Part shown: positions 55,635 to 64,000 of the stretch, in pieces
How positions within the stretch are numbered: the first letter of the stretch is position 1
How the letters are laid out: each line of letters opens with the position of its first letter
Origin: Cognatazoarcus halotolerans
Lineage (GTDB): Bacteria > Pseudomonadota > Gammaproteobacteria > Burkholderiales > Rhodocyclaceae
Assembly (NCBI RefSeq): GCF_009800965.1
Contig: NZ_WUAF01000002.1
Location: 170,299 to 234,298 of the forward strand
DNA: 64,000 nucleotides
Direction of reading: 5' to 3'
Notes under the pieces: model-generated
What the model saw: only the letters and a program-made list of their open reading frames with translations
What the model was told of the DNA's origin: nothing
The model's database searches: none
Position numbers and translations under genes: made by a program

Positions 55635-56639
55635 ATGAAAATTCGTGCCTTGATTGTTGGGCTTGCCGCACTCGGGTTCGCGGCAGCCGTTTCCGCTGCA
55701 GATCCCATCGTGATCAAGTTCAGCCACGTTGTGGCAACGGACACCCCGAAAGGCAAAGGCGCCGAAAAGTTCAAGGAACTCGCCGAGAAATACACCAAGG
55801 GTGCGGTCAAGGTAGAGGTCTATGCAAACAGCACGCTCTACAAGGACAAGGAGGAAATGGAAGCCTTGCAACTGGGGGCCGTCCAGATGGTCGCGCCGTC
55901 GCTCGCCAAGTTCGGTCCGCTCGGCGTGCGAACCTTCGAAGTGTTCGATCTGCCCTACATTTTCGATAACGCGGCGGAGCTCCACAAGGTCACCACCGGC
56001 CCGGTGGGCAAGAAGCTGTTTGATTCCCTCGAGCCGAAAGGCATCAAGGGGCTTGCATACTGGGATAACGGCTTCAAGGTATTTTCGGCCAACACGCCAC
56101 TTCACAAGGTCGAGGATTACAAGGGTCTGAAGATGCGCATCCAGTCGTCGAAAGTGCTCGACGAGCAGATGCGTGCCCTCAAGGCGCTCCCGCAGGTGAT
56201 GGCCTTCTCAGAGGTCTATCAGGCCCTCCAGACCGGCGTGGTTGACGGTACCGAGAATCCGCCATCCAATCTCTATACCCAGAAAATGTACGAAGTGCAG
56301 AAGCATGTGACGCTCTCCGATCACGGCTATCTGGGCTACGCCGTGATCACCAACAAGAAGTTCTGGGACGGGTTGCCGGGCGATGTCCGTGGCGAGCTCG
56401 AGAAAGCGATGGCCGAAGCTACGGAATACGCGAACAGCATTGCGAAGGACGAGAATGTGAAGGCCATGGCAGCGGTGAAAGCCTCAGGCAAGACCGAGGT
56501 CTATACGCTGACTCCGGAAGAGCGCAAGGAGCTCAAGAAGGCCCTCTATCCGGTGCATGCGAAGATGGCATCACGTATTGGCAAGGAAACGATTGATGCG
56601 GTCTATCAGGCGACAGGCTTCGATCCGAACAAGATGTAA
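55635..56639 (+). CDS. dctP: TRAP transporter solute-binding protein DctP
   Basis: Periplasmic binding protein of 334 residues with signal peptide about 1-22 (SAA-DPI). It shows IKFSHVVATDTPKGKGAEKF at the start, the ligand-contacting arginine in KGLKMRIQSSKV, and GVVDGTENPPSN in the hinge region, all typical of DctP proteins for malate, succinate or fumarate. AGGAGGAG precedes the ATG. A strong terminator follows before dctQ. Confidence 0.93.
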   Translation: MKIRALIVGLAALGFAAAVSAADPIVIKFSHVVATDTPKGKGAEKFKELAEKYTKGAVKVEVYANSTLYKDKEEMEALQLGAVQMVAPSLAKFGPLGVRTFEVFDLPYIFDNAAELHKVTTGPVGKKLFDSLEPKGIKGLAYWDNGFKVFSANTPLHKVEDYKGLKMRIQSSKVLDEQMRALKALPQVMAFSEVYQALQTGVVDGTENPPSNLYTQKMYEVQKHVTLSDHGYLGYAVITNKKFWDGLPGDVRGELEKAMAEATEYANSIAKDENVKAMAAVKASGKTEVYTLTPEERKELKKALYPVHAKMASRIGKETIDAVYQATGFDPNKM

Positions 56640-56664
56640 GGTGCAGTGAGCGCCTGGAAACGAG

Positions 56665-56688
56665 AAACCCGCCGCTGGCGGGTTTTTT
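56665..56688 (+). terminator. intrinsic terminator between dctP and dctQ
   Basis: Stem AACCCGCC / GGCGGGTT with a 3-base loop followed by a run of T residues, 26 bases after the dctP stop. It would end most transcripts after dctP, giving excess binding protein over membrane subunits. Confidence 0.85.
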
Positions 56689-56777
56689 GTTCCGTCTTCG
56701 ATAATCAGGATGTAAGCGTTGTTTGTCAGCAATACGCTTTAGGTTGTTGTTTTTTAAAAGGGTTCGGAAATTACGTA

Positions 56778-56806
56778 TTGAGAACGGAAGGGCATTCTCA
56801 TATCGT
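56778..56806 (+). promoter_or_regulatory. possible sigma-70 promoter for dctQM
   Basis: TTGAGA and TATCGT separated by 17 bases (five of six and four of six matches to consensus) within an AT-rich stretch after the dctP terminator and about 110 bases before dctQ. It would let the membrane subunits be expressed independently of dctP. Confidence 0.4.
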
Positions 56807-56916
56807 ACGAGTGGCCCTGAAAAGGACTGAACAATGTAGTAGCGGCAATCGGTCGACGTTCTTCGATCACCGGATTCCAATAAGTCGCGCGGCCCGCCGC
56901 GCTGGGAGGAGAGCCC

Positions 56917-57633
56917 ATGTTGATGAAGCTGATAGATCGCCTCGAGGAGACAATCATTGCCTCCCTGATAGCGATCTCCACCTTGGTTATTTTCGTGGCG
57001 GTGGTCCACCGCTACATGTCGGGTTTCGACATACCTGTAGTGCAGGACTGGATGCTGGAGCAGGATCTGGGCTGGGCCCAGGAGTTCTGCATCATTCTTT
57101 TCGTGTGGATGGCAAAGTTCGGCGCCGCATACGGCGTGCGAACCGGTATTCACGTGGGAGTAGACGTGCTGATCAACAAGCTCGAGGGTGGCAAGCGGAC
57201 CTTCTTCGTGCAGCTCGGGCTCGCCTGCGGAGTGCTCTTCACTGCGGTGATCGCTTATTTCGGCGTGACCTTCGTGTGGGAGAACGGCATGGCCTACGAG
57301 ACCCTCACGTGGCTCGGCAAGGATGTGGGCGATCATTTCGAAGGGCCGATCACGCCTGATCTCGAATGGCCGACCTGGATCGTGTATTCGGCGGTGCCGC
57401 TTGGTTCGGCGCTGATGTGTTTCCGTTTCATTCAGGTGATGGTGCAGTTTGCGCGCACGGGCGAGCTGCCCTCCCATGATCACGGGCATGTCGAGGGGCT
57501 CGACGACGAGACCGAGTCCCTGGGTGTCGGAGAAGCGATCGAGATCGCCGAGGAGATCGAGCACGGTCATGCCGGCAAGAGTGACGAACAGTGGGCGCGC
57601 GAACATGGCAAGCGTCCGGGCAAGGAGGGCTGA
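56917..57633 (+). CDS. dctQ: TRAP transporter small membrane subunit DctQ, extended C-terminus
   Basis: Small permease of 238 residues with four hydrophobic helices (about 14-34, 60-80, 95-118 and 145-170) and the family motif VRTGIHVGVDVLI after helix 2. DctQ proteins are usually near 160-190 residues; here a C-terminal tail of about 55 residues rich in His, Glu and Asp (SHDHGHVEGLDDE...) follows the last helix in the cytoplasm. The tail might bind metal or a partner (inference). GGGAGGAG lies before the ATG; dctM begins 3 bases after the stop. Confidence 0.88.
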   Translation: MLMKLIDRLEETIIASLIAISTLVIFVAVVHRYMSGFDIPVVQDWMLEQDLGWAQEFCIILFVWMAKFGAAYGVRTGIHVGVDVLINKLEGGKRTFFVQLGLACGVLFTAVIAYFGVTFVWENGMAYETLTWLGKDVGDHFEGPITPDLEWPTWIVYSAVPLGSALMCFRFIQVMVQFARTGELPSHDHGHVEGLDDETESLGVGEAIEIAEEIEHGHAGKSDEQWAREHGKRPGKEG

Positions 57634-57636
57634 TCG

Positions 57637-58920
57637 ATGAATGCCGCAATTCTTTTTGGAATGCTGATCGTTCTGATGGCGGTCGGCATGCCGGTCGGTG
57701 TCGCGCTCGGCCTCACGGTGCTGGGCTTCATGGCCGGGTTCACTTCGGTTCCGGTCGAGTCGGTGGCGCTGAAGATGTTCACCGGTATCGAGAAGTTCGA
57801 GATCATGGCGATCCCGTTCTTCATCCTGGCGGGCAACTTCCTCACCAGTGGCGGCGTTGCCCGGCGGATGATCAATTTCGCGACCGCGATGGTCGGGCAC
57901 ATCACGGGCGGGCTGGGCATGTCGGCGGTGCTCGCCTGTGCGCTGTTCGCCGCAGTCTCCGGTTCAAGCCCCGCGACGGTGGTGGCGATCGGCTCGATCT
58001 TGATCCCGGCCATGCTGAAACAGGGGTTCTCGCTGCGCTTCGCTGCCGGATCGGTTGCTTCGGCGGGTGGTCTCGGCATCTTGATTCCCCCTTCGATCGT
58101 GATGGTCATGTACGCAGTGACCACCAACTCCTCGATCGGCGCGTTGTTCATGGCCGGCGTGGTTCCGGGGATATTGCTCGCAGTGATGCTCGGCGTGGCG
58201 ACCTGGTGGCAGGCGAAGAAACACGGCTTTCCGCGTGGGCCGAAAGAGTCCTGGAGTGCTCGGTGGCGTTATTTCCGCGAGGCGATCTGGGGTCTTCTGC
58301 TGATCGTGGTGGTCATGGGCGGCATCTACTCGGGGATCTTCACTGCCACCGAAGCTGCGGCAATGAGTGCGGTGTATGCCTTCGTGATCGCGATGTTCGT
58401 GTACAAGGATTTGACCTGGAAGCACATTCCCAAGGTCCTGCTCGACTCGGCCAACATGAGTTCGATGCTGCTCTTCATCATTGCCAGTGCGGTTCTGTTC
58501 TCGTTCATCCTCACTTCCGAGCAGATTCCGCAGCGTATGGCCGAGATGATCGTGCAGAGCGGGCTGGGTCCGATCGGATTCCTCGTCGTGGTGAATATCC
58601 TGCTGCTGCTCGCCGGCAATATCATGGAGCCGTCTTCGATCATCCTCATTCTTGCGCCGATCCTGTTTCCGGTGGCAGTCGCATTGGGGATCGATCCGAT
58701 TCACTTCGGCGTCATCGTGACGGTGAACATGGAAATCGGCATGATCACCCCGCCGGTCGGCCTGAACCTGTTCGTGGCGAGCGGCATCACACGGGCTGGC
58801 ATGACCGAGATGACGATGGCGGTTCTGCCCTGGCTTTACACCATGCTGGTGTTCCTGATCCTGGTGACCTATATCCCCGAGATCTCGCTGGCCCTGCCCA
58901 GGGCGTTGGGAATGCTCTGA
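57637..58920 (+). CDS. dctM: TRAP transporter large membrane subunit DctM
   Basis: Large permease of 427 residues with about twelve helices, including ILIPPSIVMVMYAV and MITPPVGLNLFVASGI, the paired hairpin motifs of DctM, and AAVSGSSPATVVAIGSILIP. It forms the sodium-coupled channel with DctQ for C4-dicarboxylate uptake. Followed by a strong terminator, so dctQM forms its own unit. Confidence 0.93.
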   Translation: MNAAILFGMLIVLMAVGMPVGVALGLTVLGFMAGFTSVPVESVALKMFTGIEKFEIMAIPFFILAGNFLTSGGVARRMINFATAMVGHITGGLGMSAVLACALFAAVSGSSPATVVAIGSILIPAMLKQGFSLRFAAGSVASAGGLGILIPPSIVMVMYAVTTNSSIGALFMAGVVPGILLAVMLGVATWWQAKKHGFPRGPKESWSARWRYFREAIWGLLLIVVVMGGIYSGIFTATEAAAMSAVYAFVIAMFVYKDLTWKHIPKVLLDSANMSSMLLFIIASAVLFSFILTSEQIPQRMAEMIVQSGLGPIGFLVVVNILLLLAGNIMEPSSIILILAPILFPVAVALGIDPIHFGVIVTVNMEIGMITPPVGLNLFVASGITRAGMTEMTMAVLPWLYTMLVFLILVTYIPEISLALPRALGML

Positions 58921-58948
58921 GCGAAAGCGGATGGTTCGTCCCTTGTAT

Positions 58949-58976
58949 TGCCCGGCCTCGTGCCGGGCATTTTTTT
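58949..58976 (+). terminator. intrinsic terminator after dctM
   Basis: Stem TGCCCGGC / GCCGGGCA with a 5-base loop followed by seven T residues, 28 bases after the dctM stop. Confidence 0.9.
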
Positions 58977-59058
58977 ATCGCATCGGGCGTATCCGCCTTT
59001 TGCTGCTAAAATGGCGCGTTACGCTAAGTGTGGTTTTCTGTCCATTCCGGAGTTTTTC

Positions 59059-59484
59059 ATGGCAATCGAACGTACCCTTTCAATCATCAAGCCCGATGCA
59101 GTCGCCAAGAACGTGATCGGCAAGATCTATCAGCGTTTTGAAGATGCCGGCCTGAAGATCATCGCCTCGAAGATGGCGCATCTGTCCGAGCGCGAAGCGG
59201 GCGAATTCTACGCGGTGCACAAGGCCCGGCCCTTCTACAAGGATCTGGTGTCCTTCATGACCTCGGGTCCGGTGATGATCCAGGTGCTGGAAGGCGAGAA
59301 TGCCATTGCCAAGAATCGTGAACTGATGGGTGCAACCAACCCCAAAGAGGCCGCTGCCGGTACCATCCGTGCCGACTTCGCCGATTCGATCGATGCCAAC
59401 GCGGTGCATGGCTCGGATGCGCCCGAAACTGCCGCGGTCGAAGTGGCCTTTTTCTTTCCGGCGATGAACGTCTATTCGCGCTGA
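59059..59484 (+). CDS. ndk: nucleoside diphosphate kinase
   Basis: Kinase of 141 residues that equalises nucleoside triphosphate pools. The phospho-acceptor is His117 in [10 protein letters not shown]; the [13 protein letters not shown] start and the length are exact for the family. The ATG before AIERTLS has GGAG 8 bases upstream. Heads a housekeeping cluster conserved in betaproteobacteria. Confidence 0.97.
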   Translation: MAIERTLSIIKPDAVAKNVIGKIYQRFEDAGLKIIASKMAHLSEREAGEFYAVHKARPFYKDLVSFMTSGPVMIQVLEGENAIAKNRELMGATNPKEAAAGTIRADFADSIDANAVHGSDAPETAAVEVAFFFPAMNVYSR

Positions 59485-59568
59485 ACTTCCAGCCCGCGGG
59501 GTCCCTCGCAGCGTCGGCCCGGCAGTTCGGGCCGATTGCGTTATGGGGCTCCGGAGCAAGGTCTGGTG

Positions 59569-60681
59569 ATGCCGGTCAATCTTCTCGATTTCGATATGGA
59601 CGGTCTCGTCGCGTGGTTTGCCACGATGGGCGAGAAGCCGTTTCGCGCGCGGCAGGTGATGCGTTGGGTGCATCGCGAGGGCTGCGCCGACTTTGCGCAG
59701 ATGACCGACGTTGCCAAATCGCTTCGTGCCCGGCTCGAGCGTGATGCGGCCATCGTTGCGCCACAGCCGATTCGTGACGCCATCTCGACCGACGGCACCC
59801 GTAAATGGTTGCTCGACGTCGGCAATCGCAATGCGGTCGAGGCCGTCTTCATACCCGAAGCCCGTCGCGGTACGCTGTGTATTTCGTCGCAGGCCGGCTG
59901 TGCGCTGGACTGTTCGTTCTGCTCGACCGGTAAGCAGGGCTTCAATCGCAACCTCACGGCAGGCGAAATCGTTGGTCAGCTGTGGCTGGCCAATCGGCTG
60001 CTCGGAGCCGTGGCGGATCCGGATGGGGAGGGCGAGCGCGTCATCAGTAACGTGGTGATGATGGGCATGGGCGAACCGCTGGCGAATTTCGACAACGTCG
60101 TCACTGCGTTGCAGGTAATGCTGGATGATCATGCCTACGGCCTTTCGCGCCGCCGCGTGACGGTCTCGACTTCGGGCATCGTGCCAGCCATGGATCGGCT
60201 GCGCGACGCTTGCCCGGTCGCACTGGCGGTCTCGCTCCATGCGCCGAATGACGGATTGCGCGACAAGCTCGTGCCGATCAATCAGAAGTATCCGCTCAAG
60301 GAACTGCTGGCCGCGTGCAATCGCTACCTCGAGCGGGCGCCGCGTGATTTCATCACTTTCGAGTATGTGATGCTCGAAGGCGTGAATGACCACGACAGCC
60401 ACGCACGCGAACTCGTCGCGATTGCGCGCGAGGTTTCGTGCAAGTACAACCTGATACCCTTCAATCCGTTTCCCAATTCCGGTTACCGACGCTCGTCGCC
60501 CGAACGCATTCGCCGTTTTTCGCGCATCCTTGCCGATGCCGGCATCGTGACCACGACGCGCAAGACGAGGGGCGATGACGTCGATGCGGCCTGCGGGCAG
60601 CTGGCGGGTCAGGTATTGGACAAGACCCGACGTACCGCTGAGGGGCGGCCGGTCGTGAAGATCACCGAGGAGCGTCGATGA
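59569..60681 (+). CDS. rlmN: 23S rRNA / tRNA adenine C2-methyltransferase RlmN
   Basis: Radical-SAM enzyme of 370 residues that methylates A2503 of 23S rRNA and A37 of some tRNAs. The cluster ligands Cys111, Cys115 and Cys118 lie in CALDCSFC; catalytic Cys in [13 protein letters not shown] near the C-terminus. Start at the ATG before PVNLLDF, with AAGG about 8 bases upstream; an earlier TTG is less likely. Its stop overlaps pilW. Confidence 0.94.
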   Translation: MPVNLLDFDMDGLVAWFATMGEKPFRARQVMRWVHREGCADFAQMTDVAKSLRARLERDAAIVAPQPIRDAISTDGTRKWLLDVGNRNAVEAVFIPEARRGTLCISSQAGCALDCSFCSTGKQGFNRNLTAGEIVGQLWLANRLLGAVADPDGEGERVISNVVMMGMGEPLANFDNVVTALQVMLDDHAYGLSRRRVTVSTSGIVPAMDRLRDACPVALAVSLHAPNDGLRDKLVPINQKYPLKELLAACNRYLERAPRDFITFEYVMLEGVNDHDSHARELVAIAREVSCKYNLIPFNPFPNSGYRRSSPERIRRFSRILADAGIVTTTRKTRGDDVDAACGQLAGQVLDKTRRTAEGRPVVKITEERR

Positions 60682-61475
60682 AGCGTCAACTGCTGTCAAT
60701 CCTTGGGGTGCTGCTGCTTGCGGGCTGTGCCACGCAGGGCGGGGGTGGAGTCTCGACAGAGTCGAATATCCAGCGACCTGTGTCGGAGTTGCCTGCCACG
60801 AACGAACGGCAGGCTGGCGCAAAGATTCATGTAGACCTTGGAACCGCGTATTTCAAGGCCGGTCGATTCGGTGTGGCGCTCGATGAGGCGCGCGTTGCGC
60901 AGGCGTTCGACCCAGCGTATGCGCCGGTCTATCACCTTTTCGGCCAGATCTACATGTATCTCGATGACAAGCTTGCGGCACGCGAGAACCTCGAAAGGGC
61001 CGCAAATCTTGCTCCCGGGGATCCGGAGATCAACAACACGTACGGATGGTTCCTGTGTGCCTCGGGTGAAGAGCAGGCGGGGATCGAGCGGCTGGTCCGC
61101 GTCGTCCGCAATCCGTACTACCGTACGCCGACCCGTCCGTACACCAACGCCGGGTTGTGCTATCTCCGCCTGAAGGACGATCAGGCTGCGGAGCGGCAGT
61201 TCCTGCTCGCAGTGCAGACGGATCCGTCGAACACGCTCGCCCTCTATCATCTGGCCTCGCTCGCATACCAGCGCGGCGCCTACGATGTTGCCAACGGCTA
61301 TTTGCAGAATCTTCAGCAGCAGGCGGTCCCGACGGCCGAGTCGCTGCTTCTCGGGGCCCGAATCGCACGCAAGCTCGGGAACCAGGAGAATGAAGCGAGC
61401 TTTGCGACCCAGCTGCGCAGCCGCTTTCCTACGTCGAAAGAGTACGAGATTTACAGCAAGGAAAAGTCACGGTGA
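60678..61475 (+). CDS. pilW: type IV pilus biogenesis/stability protein PilW (PilF)
   Basis: Lipoprotein of 265 residues. Lipobox LLAGC with lipidated Cys17, then tetratricopeptide repeats (about 50-230) with the [18 protein letters not shown] type pattern. PilW/PilF helps assemble the outer-membrane secretin PilQ for type IV pili. It sits between rlmN and the rodZ-like gene as in many beta- and gammaproteobacteria, overlapping both by 4 bases. Confidence 0.92.
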   Translation: MKRQLLSILGVLLLAGCATQGGGGVSTESNIQRPVSELPATNERQAGAKIHVDLGTAYFKAGRFGVALDEARVAQAFDPAYAPVYHLFGQIYMYLDDKLAARENLERAANLAPGDPEINNTYGWFLCASGEEQAGIERLVRVVRNPYYRTPTRPYTNAGLCYLRLKDDQAAERQFLLAVQTDPSNTLALYHLASLAYQRGAYDVANGYLQNLQQQAVPTAESLLLGARIARKLGNQENEASFATQLRSRFPTSKEYEIYSKEKSR

Positions 61476-62398
61476 ACGAGGTGCACAATCCTCAGGGGAC
61501 GGGTAGCGAAGAGTATGCCGTCATGCCGCCGATCGGATACACGCTGCGCGCGGCGCGCGAAGCCCGTGGAGAGACTCTTCAGGACGTCGCGGCTTCGCTG
61601 AAGCTGACCGGGCGCCAGGTGGAGGCGCTAGAGACGGACCGCTTCGACCTTCTCCCGGGGCGCGCTTTTGCGAGGGGATTCCTGCGCAACTATGCGCGCC
61701 ATCTTCATCTGGATCCCGCGCCGTTGTTGGCTGCCCTCGATGAGCAGGCGGCGGGCGATGCAATGGATCTCGCGCCGGTCTCAAACGCCGTGGGGACGAT
61801 GCCTTCGTCAGGTGAGCGCCTGCGGCCCTCGTCGCTGCCGGTGGCGCTGATCGCATTTGGGCTGTTCCTGGTCGTACTGGCTGGCTGGTACTTCAACTGG
61901 TTTCAGCAGCCTGCTCCGCAGGACGAGGTGGTTGCTCAAGAGACCTTGTTGCCGCCCGAGCCCACGGCGCTGGATTCGCCCGCCGCAGGGCCCGATACCG
62001 TGTCGCCCACGGTGGTCGCGGGTGCCGGCGATGCCGAAGGGGCACTCCCGGCGGGTGTGGCGCCGTCAGTGGAAGGCAGTGTTCAAGGGGGGGCGGTGTC
62101 AACGACACCTGCTGCGGGTGCCGCGGCGCTTGAAGAAAAACCCGCGGCCGGAGCGGCTGCAGGCGATCGGCTCGATTTCCGCTTCGAGCGCGAGGCTTGG
62201 TTCGAGGTCAGGGATGCCGATGGCAAGGTGCTGTTTTCGGGAACCGGGCGCGAGGGTACGGCGAAGGAAGTAATCGGCAAGGCGCCGTTCAAGCTGGTGG
62301 TCGGTAACGCCCGCTATGTGAAACTCGAGCACAACGGACGTGAGATCGACATGATCCCGCACATTCGTGTCACGGTCGCGCGTTTCAAGGTTGAGTGA
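61472..62398 (+). CDS. rodZ: RodZ-like helix-turn-helix membrane protein
   Basis: A 308-residue protein: N-terminal Xre-type HTH domain (about 24-90, LQDVAASLKLTGRQVEALE), a transmembrane helix (about 123-143), an Ala/Pro/Glu-rich linker, and a C-terminal DUF4115 domain (about 228-305, WFEVRDADGKVLFSGTG). RodZ links the MreB cytoskeleton to the cell wall; in this position, before ispG, the gene is the usual RodZ homologue. GTG start overlapping the pilW stop (GTGA). Confidence 0.87.
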   Translation: MNEVHNPQGTGSEEYAVMPPIGYTLRAAREARGETLQDVAASLKLTGRQVEALETDRFDLLPGRAFARGFLRNYARHLHLDPAPLLAALDEQAAGDAMDLAPVSNAVGTMPSSGERLRPSSLPVALIAFGLFLVVLAGWYFNWFQQPAPQDEVVAQETLLPPEPTALDSPAAGPDTVSPTVVAGAGDAEGALPAGVAPSVEGSVQGGAVSTTPAAGAAALEEKPAAGAAAGDRLDFRFEREAWFEVRDADGKVLFSGTGREGTAKEVIGKAPFKLVVGNARYVKLEHNGREIDMIPHIRVTVARFKVE

Positions 62399-62401
62399 AT
62401 T

Positions 62402-63664
62402 ATGTCGGTCAGCGATCTTGAAGTAAGCAGAGGGCAGCCCTCGGCTCGTCGTTCCACCCGTACGGTGCGGGTTGGGCGGGTGGCCATCGGTTCGGGGGCG
62501 CCTGTCGTTGTGCAGTCGATGACCAATACCGATACGGCGGATCATATCGCCACTGCGATCCAGATCGCCCAGCTGGCCCGTGCCGGTTCGGAACTCGTGC
62601 GTATCACTGTAAATAACGAGGATGCTGCGGCTGCGGTGCCGCGAATCCGCGATCAGCTGGAGCGCATGGGTGTCGATGTGCCGCTGGTCGGCGATTTTCA
62701 TTACAACGGCCACAAGCTTCTGACGGATCACCCGGCCTGCGCCGAGGCGCTTGCCAAGCTGCGCATTAATCCGGGTAACGTCGGCGCGGGTGTCAAGCGG
62801 GACACCCAGTTCGCGAGCATCATCGAAATTGCCTGTAAATACGACAAACCGGTTCGCATCGGTGTGAACTGGGGCAGTCTCGATCAGTCCGTACTGGCCA
62901 GGATCATGGACGGAAATGCCAAGCGGGCGGTGCCGCGCGATGCCGGTGCGGTGATGCGCGAGGCCTTGGTCACTTCGGCGCTCGAGTCGGCGGCGAAGGC
63001 CGAGGAGTACGGGCTTGCCGGCGACAGGATCATCCTCTCGGCGAAAGTGTCGAGCGTGCAGGATCTCATCGCGGTGTACCGTGATCTTTCGGCGCGTTCC
63101 GATTATCCGCTCCACCTCGGGCTGACCGAGGCGGGTATGGGGTCGAAGGGAATCGTCGCTTCTACTGCGGCCCTGGCGGTCCTGCTCCAGGAAGGTATCG
63201 GTGACACGATCCGCATCTCGCTCACCCCCGAGCCGGGCGGCGCGCGCACCCAGGAGGTCGTGGTGGCGCAGGAGATCCTGCAGACCATGGGATTGCGGGC
63301 GTTTACCCCGATGGTGACGGCTTGCCCGGGCTGCGGCCGCACGACCAGTACCTTCTTCCAGGAGCTGGCTTCCGAGGTCCAGACCTACGTGCGCGACAAG
63401 ATGCCGATTTGGCGGGATCGATACGATGGCGTTGAGAACATGACGCTGGCGGTCATGGGCTGCGTGGTGAACGGGCCGGGCGAGAGCAAACACGCCAATA
63501 TCGGCATTTCACTGCCAGGTACGGGCGAGACGCCTGCAGCACCGGTATTCGAGGATGGTGTCAAGACGGTGACATTGCGCGGCGAGAAGATCGCCAGCGA
63601 ATTCGTCTCGATCATCGAAGCCTATGTCGACAGAACCTATCAGAAGAAGAACGTTACGGCCTGA
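62402..63664 (+). CDS. ispG: 4-hydroxy-3-methylbut-2-enyl diphosphate synthase
   Basis: Iron-sulfur enzyme of 420 residues in the MEP isoprenoid pathway. The [20 protein letters not shown] start, and the cluster ligands in CPGCGRT and the CVVNGPGE region, are intact. Longer than the ~370-residue E. coli form, as is common in betaproteobacteria. It lies 3 bases after rodZ. Confidence 0.96.
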   Translation: MSVSDLEVSRGQPSARRSTRTVRVGRVAIGSGAPVVVQSMTNTDTADHIATAIQIAQLARAGSELVRITVNNEDAAAAVPRIRDQLERMGVDVPLVGDFHYNGHKLLTDHPACAEALAKLRINPGNVGAGVKRDTQFASIIEIACKYDKPVRIGVNWGSLDQSVLARIMDGNAKRAVPRDAGAVMREALVTSALESAAKAEEYGLAGDRIILSAKVSSVQDLIAVYRDLSARSDYPLHLGLTEAGMGSKGIVASTAALAVLLQEGIGDTIRISLTPEPGGARTQEVVVAQEILQTMGLRAFTPMVTACPGCGRTTSTFFQELASEVQTYVRDKMPIWRDRYDGVENMTLAVMGCVVNGPGESKHANIGISLPGTGETPAAPVFEDGVKTVTLRGEKIASEFVSIIEAYVDRTYQKKNVTA

Positions 63665-63691
63665 GTCGCCGCAAACGTATCCGGGAGCCAC

Positions 63692-64000
63692 ATGAGTCAA
63701 ACGATACAGGCCGTGCGCGGGATGAACGATATCCTGCCCGACGAGGCGGAAGCCTGGGAGCAGTTCGAGGAATTGATCCGCGACTGGTTGAGTGCCTATG
63801 GTTATCGCCCTATCCGCATGCCGATCGTCGAGCCGACGCCGCTTTTCAAACGCGCCATCGGCGAGGTGACGGATATCGTCGAGAAGGAGATGTACTCCTT
63901 CGAGGACGCTCTCAATGGCGAGTTGCTTACGTTGCGTCCGGAAGGCACGGCGTCATGCGTGCGCGCGGCGATCCAGCACAAGATGCTCTTCGCCGGCCCG
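63692..64000 (+). CDS. hisS: histidyl-tRNA synthetase, N-terminal part (cut by window end)
   Basis: The first 103 codons of hisS. The start [15 protein letters not shown] and the class II aminoacyl-tRNA synthetase motif stretches ([27 protein letters not shown]) are clear. GGGAG lies before the ATG. It follows ispG by 27 bases, as in E. coli and betaproteobacteria. The rest lies beyond the window. Confidence 0.95.
   Translation, partial: MSQTIQAVRGMNDILPDEAEAWEQFEELIRDWLSAYGYRPIRMPIVEPTPLFKRAIGEVTDIVEKEMYSFEDALNGELLTLRPEGTASCVRAAIQHKMLFAGP

Noticed and set aside
59080-60822. 580-codon minus-strand open frame opposite ndk and rlmN
   Set aside because: Spans two well-defined genes on the other strand and has no recognisable domain.

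Overview
The window is GC-rich, densely coded bacterial chromosome with no tRNA, rRNA, CRISPR array, insertion sequence or phage gene that I could recognise. Gene content and order (ndk-rlmN-pilW-rodZ-ispG-hisS, lptD-surA-pdxA-patatin-rsmA, murU-amgK, dctPQM with dctSR, a NosR-type protein, several c-type cytochromes) point to a betaproteobacterium. A Rhodocyclales member of the Azoarcus/Thauera/Aromatoleum type is my best guess; this is inference from gene content, not a database result.

Layout. (1) 1-6218: start of a DUF488 gene, then a proteobacterial dedicated sortase system: class GN sortase and its VIT/VWA target on the minus strand, a small cytochrome c, and a dedicated response regulator and histidine kinase on the plus strand. 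(2) 6246-9535: a secreted protein of unknown function, a VanZ-like membrane protein and a secreted PKD-domain metalloprotease. (3) 9552-19330, minus strand: a nine-gene pyrimidine operon, transcribed as a URC1-type GTP cyclohydrolase II homologue, URC4, upp, a RutR-like TetR regulator, a BMP-family ABC importer (binding protein, ATPase, two permeases) and a cytosine-deaminase-like hydrolase. A sequence close to the RutR operator lies just upstream of the first gene. (4) 19733-24974: a LOG-family protein, an orphan secreted protein, a YbaK deacylase, a NosR/NirI-type iron-sulfur flavoprotein, and a TMEM165/GDT1 (UPF0016) transporter gene preceded by a yybP-ykoY-type manganese riboswitch. (5) 24994-35021: a quinoprotein alcohol dehydrogenase locus. 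On the plus strand lie a PQQ dehydrogenase with the Asp-x-Asp lanthanide signature and its cytochrome c, behind a near-perfect sigma-54 promoter. Divergently lie a fused SoxYZ-like carrier, a zinc metallohydrolase, TonB, a TonB-dependent receptor, a MoxY-like kinase, a NarL-type regulator and an SRPBCC protein.

(6) 35052-43116: murU/amgK (cell-wall sugar recycling) divergent from lptD-surA-pdxA-patatin lipoprotein-rsmA (outer-membrane biogenesis, vitamin B6, ribosome maturation). (7) 43170-52851: a DUF2892 protein, a Crp/Fnr regulator, an alpha/beta hydrolase, exonuclease III, a glutaredoxin-like protein, oligopeptidase A, a DUF2189 membrane protein, purC, accA and tilS. (8) 52826-58920: a C4-dicarboxylate TRAP transporter (dctP, dctQ, dctM) with a divergent DctS/DctR-type two-component system. 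(9) 59059-64000: the housekeeping run ndk-rlmN-pilW-rodZ-ispG-hisS; hisS is cut by the window end.

The regions most worth study are the self-contained lanthanide-type alcohol dehydrogenase locus, which combines catalyst, electron carrier, uptake and sensing, and the cytosine/uracil import-and-URC-catabolism operon with a predicted uracil-responsive operator. The sortase/two-component module and the riboswitch come next.
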